Shown: positions 53,923-64,000 of the stretch, in pieces
Layout: each line of letters begins with the position of its first letter
Position numbering within the stretch: the first letter of the stretch is position 1
Notes under the pieces: generated by a model
Told to the model about the DNA's origin: nothing
Seen by the model: only the letters and a program-made list of their open reading frames with translations
The model's database searches: none
Source of the DNA: Neoceratodus forsteri
Lineage: Eukaryota; Chordata; Ceratodontiformes; Ceratodontidae
Direction of reading: 5' to 3'
DNA: 64,000 bases
NCBI GenBank assembly: GCA_016271365.2
Contig: CM057456.1
Coordinates: 667,141,501-667,205,500 of the forward strand
Made by a program: the position numbers and the translations under genes

Positions 53923-56293
53923 ATGCTATCTTGTTCCTTTATCTCCTCCTCTCAGGAGTTATCCCCTGCATCCAACACACGGTACCAGACCTCCTACTAC
54001 ACCTCGATCCTCCAGCGCCTCCTCCAGAGGGAGTATCCATCAATATACCAGATAGAATGATCACTGTCCAGGAAGGTTCCGATGCTTACCTCACTGCCTC
54101 GGTTGCTGCTCCTGATAAATCTACCCTTCAAATTGAGTGGCAAACCACATCACAAGGACAAATTCTCCCTGTGGCCAAACTCTCCAAAGGAACTTTCCAA
54201 GGTTGGCCCAGTGCTAAATTATCCCCAAATGGTTCGCTGTCCTTGTTACAAACTGCATTAAGACATTCTGGTTTGTACAAATAACTGCCTTAATTGATCC
54301 TTCATACTGTAATTCTTTGTCCAGAGATTCTGCTCAAAAATGTTGTGCTATACACCACATGGCTTCTGCAGCCATGAACCTCTCTGTGTTACCACCCACT
54401 GATAAAAAACTTTTGGAATGTCCAAAGCATACCCCTGGTCCCGTAGTGGTCTAAAAGCCACTGCCCTCCCAGGTTCTTTGATTAATAACTTACAGTTTAT
54501 GCATATACCTGTTTTGTTTACTCTAACTTACTGGAATATGAAAGAATTTGGTATGGGTCACAATACTAACACATCAGCATTTTATAGTACATTATTGCTT
54601 GATAGTTTAGCTGCATTTCAGATTCTTACGCAAGACCCTATTGCCGGGGTCCATTCTACTGAACATAGAGGCAACTTCAGGAGGAAGCCCTCTCGTGATA
54701 ATCTAACCCATAAATGTAAAACACGTGAAGTTGACAGTTCTGATGTCACAGGTGCAACAGGTACTGTCACAGGCCTTTTTGGTATGGCTATGTCTATCTG
54801 GAACAAAGCAGACATTGCTGCTATCAAAAGTCATTCTGCCAAATTTTCCACTGGTTTGGTCAACAACGTACTACCCCCATTATTGCATGATGTGGATGGC
54901 CTTAGCCAGGAAGAAAGATACACTGTATACCACATGCACGACATTGCTAAGGCATTCACTGATTCTAAAGATAAGATCAACGCACTCATACAATAGAACA
55001 ATAAAGAAGCAGATAAACAATACATTGCTAGAGAGATACTTTGCTCTGCTTATGGCTCCTACATTATCACTACCATCAACAACCTCTTCCGTGATCTAGA
55101 ATTTGGATGAATACCTGACATCATACATGACAGACGCATCTCCAAATGGTATTGTCCACGATGTAAAACCACTAGCTGTATTTCCATGTGTATGCAACAG
55201 ACTTTAACTATACCTCTTTCTACGGCTAGAAATTTGGGGTTTGTGACCAGACACCCTAATACTGGTCCTTGTTTCACTGCTAAAAAGTGTTCCATAACAA
55301 ATACCATGTTTGTTTCCTTTACTGTCTCCTTACCACACTTTGATCCCACTACAGCTTTGTTCGACAAGCTTGCACTGGTTCTTTCGATTGGGCATTTGGA
55401 TAAAGACATCTACAGAGAACACCTGGATCTACCACCTCTACTGGTTTACCATCCTTTCCTGGATGCCTGGGTGGCTCCGCACACAGACTGCTGTGCGAAA
55501 AAGCAATATATATACTTGTGCCGATGTGATGTATTTGATGTTATTCAACCTGTTTGTGGTTACTCTCCAGACAGCATTGATTGGACTTTCACCATGGATG
55601 ATGACAACACGGCAAATGGCACCGACTCCTTTGACTCGACTCTGGCTCTAGATAAGCTCTACCGATCCTATCATGAGGAGGTTCATCGCCTGTCAACACG
55701 GATTTCAAAGATGACCTACACCTGCCCTGTCCAGTTGCAAAAGAGGAGACTGCCTACTGTGCACTCACAGTATAACTCCAATGGCGAGTATTGTGTTGTC
55801 ACAAACTACAAGTCTTACACCTATGGATCTGTTACATGTACTATTGATTACCCCAATTTCTGTTTTGTCCCCACCTGAAGACTGTCATTGGACATACTGT
55901 TATAACCCCGTCCCCCTTCTAGATGCAGACATTATTGATGGTAACCCCGATTATCTGCTCAAACTGTCAGAATATTTGCCAAACTTTAATCTACACATAG
56001 ACCCACTTACACTTACCTTAAAATCACTTTTAGACAGGAAAGACACTTTCCTCATCCACATCAGCAATAATATGACCAAAGCCAATGAACCTGTTCTTGC
56101 CTTGATTAATGATGGTGATATGAATAACGCATTAACTAACACTGGGTTAGAGATTACTTTTAAAGGTTTTGTTATTATACAAGCATTTTTAATTTTCATT
56201 TTGATTAACATGCTCTGTTGCCTACAGCGCACACTATGCCATCACCATGACAAGCTTGAATTCCTTTACAAAGCTCGCTCGTTGGGTTTGTAA
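53923..56293 (+). pseudogene. env: retroviral env (inactivated)
   Basis: Surface and transmembrane glycoprotein. A hydrophobic signal segment (FLYLLLSGVIPCI) is followed by about 85 residues that look Ig-like: ITVQEGSDAYLTASV, LQIEWQTT, NGSLSLLQTALRHSGLY. A mid region with two basic sites (FRRKPSRD, KCKTREV) precedes a Gly/Ala-rich, fusion-peptide-like stretch (VTGATGTVTGLFGMAM, about 54745-54795). A Cys-rich middle follows. The C-terminus has a membrane anchor, FVIIQAFLIFILINMLCC (56170-56225), and a short tail ending at 56293. Frame breaks near 54280 and 55870 and stops near 54285, 54996 and 55108 inactivate it. The length of about 790 codons is normal for Env. Confidence 0.85.
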
Positions 56294-56351
56294 ATGACCA
56301 CTGCTCCTGTCCTTTCCTGAGACGTCCAACTGTGTTGCCCTTGGAGGCAAC

Positions 56352-56362
56352 AAGGAGGGGAA
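56352..56362 (+). other. polypurine tract
   Basis: AAGGAGGGGAA immediately before the 3' LTR primes plus-strand DNA synthesis in retroviruses. Confidence 0.9.
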
Positions 56363-57075
56363 TGTTACACGAGGTCCATGCACCCTAACCACTACCCTCA
56401 GAGGTACACCATAGACAGCTAGCACTTAAGTATATGTTATACTAACATATAGGGCTAAAGGCATCTACCGTACAAGAGTAGATGTCAGGATATGAATGCA
56501 TATTGTTGTAATACACTTTGCTTGCTAATACATACAATCTGCTATGTATTTTCTGTCTAATTCTTACTTGTTAGGTGCCAGGACATCTGTGTCTTTGGAG
56601 TAATTATAATATGTAAGACGGCATTGCCACCTTTTGGTGATTTGTACCACTACACTGAGTTATGTAAGACTCTGTATAAGAACTCTTTTGTTCTCAAACT
56701 GATGACTTTACAGAATTGTATAATGTTATCTTGGACCGTGGAGCCACCTCTAATTTAGCCAATAGGGCTCATCTCTGTAACTAGAAATGTTTCTATCTTT
56801 TGGGAACCATAGTAATTATCATAGGTATATAATGTAATGCACAAGCCTTATATCTCAGAGACCTGAGAGACCTCAAGAGACACAGAGAAACTGAAAGGTG
56901 TAGGTAACGCTTATCACTGGCTCCTGGTTCGTATTGGTAAGAACTGCTTAGGGCAACTGTGATTTATCCCTTTGGTAGTAATAAACTTGTTTATTACTCT
57001 AATGCAACATATCTGTGATTACTTGCATTCCCAATATCGACAAGAATCTGAAAGTGAGGTTTAGACCTCCTAACA
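56363..57075 (+). repeat. 3' LTR of endogenous retrovirus
   Basis: A 713-bp copy of the 5' LTR with TATATAA at 56826-56832 and AATAAA at 56980-56985. By eye about forty positions and one 5-bp indel differ from the 5' LTR, roughly 5-6%, so the insertion is old. It ends CTAACA at 57075, followed by the duplicated target ACCCC and the satellite. Confidence 0.95.
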
Positions 57076-60000
57076 ACCCCTATCATCAGTCACAGCACTG
57101 ATCCCCATTCCCCCATAGTAACAGCACTAGTCACAGTACTGCACCTGATCCCATCTTACAGCACTGATCATCAATCCCAACAGTCACAAAAGAGCCACCT
57201 CACCCCGGAAATCACAAAACTGACACCCCAATTATACCGGTCATAGCACTGATACATATTACCCCACAGTAACAGCACTAGTCACAGTTCTGCACCATAT
57301 ACCATCTTACAGCACCGACCATCAATCCCCAAAAGTCACACCACAGATACCACACCCAAAAGTCACAGAAATGACACCCCTACCATCAGTCACAGCACTG
57401 ATCCCCATTAACCCATAGTAACATCACTACTCACAGTACTGCACACCACAAATCTTACAGCACTGATCAACAATCCCCAGCAGTAACACTACAGCTACAT
57501 CACTGACAAAAGTCACAGAACTTACACCCTCTACCATCTGTCACAGCACATATCCTCATTCCCCCATAGTAACTGCACTAGTCACAGTACTGCACACATC
57601 CCATCTTACAACACTGATCATCAGTCCCCAACAGTCACACCACAGTCACCTCAAACTCAAACATCACAGAACTGACACCCCCTACCATCAGTCATAGCAC
57701 TGATCTCCATTCCCCCATAGTAACAGCACTTGTCACAGCACTGTACCCCATCCTATCTTACAACACTGATTATCAATCACAAACAGTCACAGAACAGCTG
57801 TTCTATCCCCCAACCTGGCAGTCACAGCAATGACCATACACTCCTCAGAGTCACAGCACTGATCCGCATTCCCCCACAGTAACAGCACTAGTCACAGTAC
57901 TGCATCCCATCTCATCATACAGCACTGATCAACAATCCCCAACAGTCACAGCACAGCCACCACACCCCCAAAAGTCATAGAACTGACAACCCCTACCATC
58001 AGTCACAGCACTGACCCCATTACACCACAGTTAAAGCACTAGTCACAGTACAGCACCCCATCCCATCTCACCACACTGATCATCAATCCCCCACAGTCAC
58101 ACCACAGCAACCTCACCCCAAAAGTCACAGAAGTGACACCCCTACCAATAGTCCCAGCACTGATACCCATTCCCCATAGTAACAGCACTACTCACAGTAC
58201 TGCACCCCATCGTATCATACAGTACTGATCATCAATCCCCAACAGTCACACCACAGCCACCTCACCCCCAAAGTCACAGAACTGACACCTCCTACCATGA
58301 CTCACAACACTGATCCCCATCCCCCATAGTTACAGCACTAGTCACAGTTCTCCACCCTATCCCATCTTACAGCACTGATCATCAATCCTCAACAGTCACA
58401 GCACAGACACCTCACCCCAAAAGTCACAGAACTGACTCCCCCAACCATCAGTCACAACACTGATCCCTATTCCCCCATAGTAACAGCACTGGTCACAATA
58501 CTGCACTCCATCCCATCTTACAGCATTGATCATCAATCCCCAACAGTCACACCACAGCCACCTCACCTCCAAAGGTTACAGAACTGACACCCCCTACCAA
58601 CAGTCACAGTACTGATCCTCATTCCCCCTTAGTAACAGCACAAGTCACAGTACTGCACCACATCCCATCTTACAACACTGATCATTAATTCCCAAAAGTC
58701 ACACCACTGTCACCTCACCCACAAAAGTCACTGAACTTACACCCCTACCATCAGTCACAGTACCGATCCTTATTCCCCCATAGTAACAGCACTTGTTACA
58801 GTACAGCACCACATCCCAACTTACCACATTGATCATCAATCCCCAACAGTCACACCACAGTCACATCAAACTGGAAAGTCACAGCACTGATCCCCATTCC
58901 CATATAGTAACAGCACTTGTCACAGCACTGCACCCCATCCTATCTAACAGCACTGATCATCAATCTGCAACAGTCACAGAAATGCTGTTCTATCCCCCAA
59001 CTTAGCAGTCAAAGCAATGACCACACACCCCTCAGAGTCACAGCACTGATCCCCATTCCTGAACAGTAGCAGCACTAGTCACATTACTGCATCCCATCCC
59101 ATCATACAGTACTGATCGTCAATCCCCAATAGTCACACAACAGCCACCTCAACCCCAAATGTCACAGAACTGACACCCCCTACCATCAATCACAGCACTG
59201 ATCCCCATTAATATATAGTCACAGTACTGCACCCCATCTCATCTAACAGCACTGATCATCAATCCCCAAAAGTCACAGTACAGCCACATCAACGTCAAAA
59301 GTCACAGAACTTACACCCCCTATCATCTGCCACAGCACAGATCCTCATTCCCCCATAGTAACAGCACTAGTCACAGTACTGCCCACATCCCATCTTATAA
59401 CACTGATCATCAGTCCCCAACAGTCACACCACAGTCACCTCAAACTCAAAAGTCACAGTACTGACACCCCCTACAATCAGTCACAGCACTGATCCCCAAT
59501 CCCCCATAGTAACACACTTGTCACAGTACTAAACCCCATCCTATCTTACAGCACTGATCATCAACCACAAACAGTCACAGAACAGCTGTTCTGTCCCCAG
59601 ACCTGGCAGTCACAGCAATGACCATAAACTCCTTAGAGTCACAGCACTGATCCCCATTCCCCCACAGTAACAGCACTAGTCACAGTACTACACCCATCCC
59701 ATCTTAAAGTACTGATCATCAATCTACCACAGTCACCTCAAACTCAAAAGTCACAGAACAGACACCTACTACCATCAGTCATGGCACTGATTCCCATTCC
59801 ACCAAAGTAACAGCACTAGTCACAGTACTGCACCCTATCTCATCGTAGAGCACTGATCAACAGTTCCCAACAGTCACAGCACAGCCATCTCACCCACAAA
59901 AGTCACATAACTGACACCCCTACCATCAGTCACAGCACTGATCCCAATTACACAACAGTAAAAGCACTAGTCACAATACTGCACCCCATTCCATCTTACC

Positions 60001-63000
60001 ACACTGATCATCAATCCCCCACAGTCACACCATCACAGTACTGCACCCCATCTCATCTTACAGTACTGATCATCAGTCTCCAAATGTCACACCACAGTCA
60101 CCTCAAACTCTAAAGTCACATATCAGACACCCCCTACCATCAGTCACAGCACTGATCTCCATTCAAATAAAGTAACAGCACTAGTCACAGTACTGCACCC
60201 CATCTCATCCTACAACACTGATCATCAATCCCCAACAGTCACAGCACTGCAACCCCCAAAAGTTACAGAACTGACACCCCAAACAATCAGTCACAGCACT
60301 GATACTCATTCCCCCATAGTAACCGCCCTAGTCACAGTACTGCACCACCTACCATCTTACTGCTCTGACCATCAATCCCCAACAGTCACACCACAGCCAC
60401 CTCACCCTCAAAAGTCACAGAAGTGACAGTCCCTACCATGAGTCACTGCACTGAACCCCATCCCCCATAGTAACAGCACAAGTCACAGTTCTCCACCCTA
60501 TCCCATCATATAGCACTGATCATAGATTCCCCCAGAGTCTCAGCACAGATACCTCCCCCCAAAAGTAACAGAACCGACACCACCACCATCAGTCACTACA
60601 CTGATCCCTATTCCACCATAGTAACAGCACTAGTCAAAGTACTGCACCCCATCCCATCTTACACCATTGATCATCAATCCCCAACAGTCACACCACTGCA
60701 AACTCACCAAAACAAGTCAGAGAACTGACACCCCTTACCATCAGTCACAGCACTGATCCCCATTCCCCCATACTAGCAGCACTAATCACGGTGCTACACT
60801 GCATCTAATCTTACAGCACTGATCATCAATCCCCAACAGTCACACCACAGCCACCTCAACCCCAAATGTCACAGAACTGACACACCCTACCATCAGTCAC
60901 AACACTGATCCCTATTAACCCATAGTAACAGCACTAGTCAGAGTACTGTATCCCATCTCATCCTACAGCACTGATCATCAATCCCCACAAGTCACACTAC
61001 TGTCACATAACCGTCAAAAGTCACAGAATGTACACCCCGTATCCAATCTCATCTTACAGTACTGATCATCAATCTCCAACAGTCACACCACAGTCACCTC
61101 AAACTCTAAAGTCACAGATCAGACATCCCCTACCATCAGTGACAGCACTGATCCCCCTTCAACCAAAGTAACAGCACTAGTCACAGTACTGCAACCCATC
61201 CCATTTTAGAGCACTGATCATCAATCCCCAACGATCACACCACAGTCACCTCACCCCCAAAGGTCACAAAATTGACATGCCCTACCATCATTTAAAGCAT
61301 TGACCACATTCCTCCACAGTAAGAACAGAAGTCACAGCACTGCACCACATCCCACCTTACAGCACTGACTATCAATCCCTGACAGTCACACCACAGCCAC
61401 CTCACCCCCAAAAGTCACAGAACTGACAGTCCCTACCATGAGTCACTGCACTGAACCCCATCCCCCACAGTAACAGCACTAGTCACAGTTCTCCACCCTA
61501 TCCCATCTTACAGCACTGATCATCAATTCCCCCAGAGTCTCAGCACAGAGTCCCCCCCAAAAGTCACAGAACCGACACCCCCCACCATCAGTCACAGCAC
61601 TGATCCCTATTCCCCCATAGTAACAGCACTAGTCAAAGTACTGCACTCCATCCCATCTTACAGCATTAATCATCAATCCCTATAGTCACACCACAGCAAA
61701 CTCACCAAAACAAGTCAGAGAACTGACACCCCCTACCATCAGTCACAGCACTGATCTCCATTCCCCCATACTAGCAGCACTAATCACGGTGCTACACTGC
61801 ATCCAATCTTACAGCACTGATAATCAATCCCCAACAGTCACACCACAGCCACCTCAACCTCAAATGTCACAGAACTGACACCCCCTACCATCAGTTCACA
61901 GCACTGATCCCCATTAACCCATAGTAACAGCACTAGTCACAGTACTGCACCTCATCTCATCCTACAGCACTGATCATCAATCACCAAAAGTCACTACAGC
62001 CACATCACCGTCAAAAGTCACAGAACGTACACCCCCTACCATCTGTCACAGCACAGATCCTCATTCTCCCATAGTAACAGCACTAGTCACAGTACTGCCC
62101 ACATCCCATCTTATGACACTGATCATCAGTCCCCAACAGTCACACCACAGTCACCTCAAACTCAAAAGTCACAGAACTGACACCCCCTATCATCAGTTAC
62201 AGCACTGATCCCCATTGAACCAAAGTAACAGCACTAGTCACAGCACTGAGCCCCATCCCATTTTAGAGCACTGATCTTCAATCCCCAATGATTACACCGT
62301 TACCTCACCCCCAAAGGTCACAAAACTGACACCCCCTACCATCATTTAAAGCACTGACCCACATTCCTCCACAGTAACAGCACTAGTCACAGCACTGCAC
62401 CACATCCCATCTTACAGCATTGATCATCAATCCCTGACAGTCACACCACAGCCACCTCACCCCTAAAAGTTACAGAACTGACACCCCCTACCAACAGTCA
62501 CAGTACTGATCCTCATTCCCCCTTAGTAACAGCACTAGTTACAGTACTGCACCACATCCCATCTTACAACACTGATCATTAATTCCCGAAAGTCACACCA
62601 CAGTCACCTCACACTCAAAAATCACAGAACTGACACCCTACCATCTGTCACAGCACTGATCCTTATTCCCCCATAGTAACAGCACTAGTTACAGTACTGC
62701 ACCACATCCCAACTTACCACACTGATCATCAATCCCCAACAGTCACACATCAGTCTCCTCAAACTGAAAAGTCACAGCACTGATCCCTATTTTCCTATAG
62801 TAACAGCACTTGTCACAGCACTGCACCCCATCCTATCTAACAGGACTGATCATCAATCCCCAACAGTCATGAAACTGCTGTTCTATCTCCCAAACCTAGC
62901 AGTCACAGCAATGACCACACACCTGTTAGAGTCACAGCACTAATCCACATTCCCAAACGGTAGCAGCAATAGTCACATTACTGCACCCCACCCCATCATA

Positions 63001-64000
63001 CAGTACTGATCATTAATCCCTAACAGTCATACCACAGTCATCTCACACCCAAAAGTCACAGAACTGACCCCCCTACCTTCAGTCACAGCTCTGATCCCCA
63101 TTACACCACAGTAAAAGCACTAGTCACAGTACTGCACCCCATCCCATCTTACCTCACTGATCCTCAATCCCCCACAGTCACACCATCACAGTACTGCACC
63201 CAATCTCATCTGATAGTACTGATCATCAGTCTCCAACAGTCACCTCACACTCTAAAGTCACAGATCCGACACCCCCTACCATCAGTCACAGCACTTATCC
63301 CCATTCATCCAAAGTAACAGCACAAGTCACAGTACTGCACCCCATCCCATTTTAGAGCACTGATCATCAATCCCCAACAGTCACACCACAGCCACCTCAA
63401 TCCCAAATGTCACAGAACTGACACCCCCTACCATCAGTCACAACACTGATCCCCATTAACCATAGTAACAGCACTAGTCACAGTACTGCACCCCATCTCA
63501 TCCTACAGCACTGATCATCAATCCCCAAAAGTCACACTACAGCAACATCACCGTCAAAAGTCACAGAACGTACACCCCCCTACCATCTGTCTCAGCACAG
63601 ATCCTCATTCCCCCATAGTAACAGCGCTAGTCACAGTACTGTCCACATCCCATCTTATAACACTGATTATCAGTCCCCAACAGTCACTCAAACTCAAAAG
63701 TCTCAGAACTGACACCCCTTACCACCAGTCACATCACTGATCCCCATTGCCCCATAGTAACAGCACTTGTCACAGCACTGCACCCCATCCTATCTAACAG
63801 CACTGACCATCAATCTACCACAGTCACCTCAAACTCAAAAGTCACAGAACAGACACCTCCTACCATCAGTCACAGCACTGATCCCCATTCCACCAAAATA
63901 ACAGCACTAATCACAGTACTGCACCCTATCTCATCGTACAGCAGTAATCAACAGTTCCCAACAGTCACAGCACAGCCACCTCACCCCCAAAAGTCACATA
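57076..64000 (+). repeat. ~150-bp satellite array, right part, runs off the window
   Basis: About 45 diverged monomers. A consensus monomer of about 152 bp contains, in order, CAGTCACAGCACTGATCC, CCATTCCCCCATAGTAACAG, CACTAGTCACAGTACTGCAC, CATCTTACAGCACTGATCAT, CAATCCCCAACAGTCACACC, ACAGCCACCTCACCCCCAAA and AGTCACAGAACTGACACC. A longer variant adds a GCTGTTCTATCCCCCAAC...GCAATGACCA block, seen near 57790, 58980, 59580 and 62880 and also at 46630. Open frames in the array are composition effects. Confidence 0.97.

Noticed and set aside
53931..54284. Host immunoglobulin-superfamily gene
   Set aside because: The frame lies between retroviral integrase and the rest of env, inside two matching LTRs, so it is part of Env.
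58793..59005. 70-codon open frame in the satellite
   Set aside because: Made entirely of satellite words; no independent support.
57076..64000. CRISPR-like look of regularly spaced repeats
   Set aside because: Units are contiguous ~150-bp diverged monomers without unique spacers, in vertebrate DNA; this is a satellite.

Overview
The window is vertebrate nuclear DNA from a repeat-rich, probably large genome. The evidence is several CR1 LINEs ending in a TATGTTTC-type 3' repeat, other CR1/L2-group LINEs, tRNA-derived SINEs, Tigger-like and MULE/FLYWCH DNA transposons, and an endogenous retrovirus (ERV). The CR1 3' ends and SINEs look most like amphibian sequence (caecilian or similar), but that is memory-based inference. 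I recognise no host protein-coding gene and no functional RNA gene. Every coding segment I can name belongs to a mobile element, and all of them are broken.

Layout. 1-5.5 kb: microsatellites, a tRNA-SINE (825-1252), a fold-back MITE (2139-2500), a GC-rich ~52-bp minisatellite (2840-3190) and an array of a ~295-bp satellite (3385-4560). 5.6-6.5 kb: Tigger/pogo-type transposase remnant. 6.9-15.0 kb: a minus-strand LINE split cleanly by a 4.7-kb plus-strand LINE (7967-12662). 15.7-20.2 kb: tandem repeats, a degenerate satellite copy and a heavily decayed minus-strand LINE. 20.9-29.7 kb: a stack of nested insertions. A CR1 is split by an inverted-repeat element made of ~450-bp units, which itself carries a second CR1 and a poly(A) retroposon; another retroposon sits at its left edge. 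30-40 kb: several CR1 copies in both orientations, some with target duplications, and another split minus-strand LINE. 39.9-40.6 kb: a second MITE of the 2139 family, loaded with a MIR-like SINE and another MITE. 41-46.4 kb: two inverted arrays of the ~295-bp satellite around a MULE transposase pseudogene with an N-terminal FLYWCH zinc finger. 46.4 kb to the end: a ~150-bp satellite array split by a complete but inactivated ERV (46829-57075).

The ERV has two ~710-bp TG...CA LTRs, a tRNA-Trp-like primer site, gag, protease, reverse transcriptase, RNase H, integrase, env and a polypurine tract. Its unusual points are a coiled-coil Gag without a visible zinc knuckle, gag, protease and reverse transcriptase lying in one frame, and an Env whose N-terminal part reads like an immunoglobulin-like fold.

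I did not find a new self-contained biological system. The most unusual features are the Ig-like Env of the ERV, the ~295-bp satellite that recurs with a different neighbouring satellite each time, and the deeply nested fold-back structure at 21-27 kb. Coordinates of repeat edges were read by eye and may be off by several bases to tens of bases.
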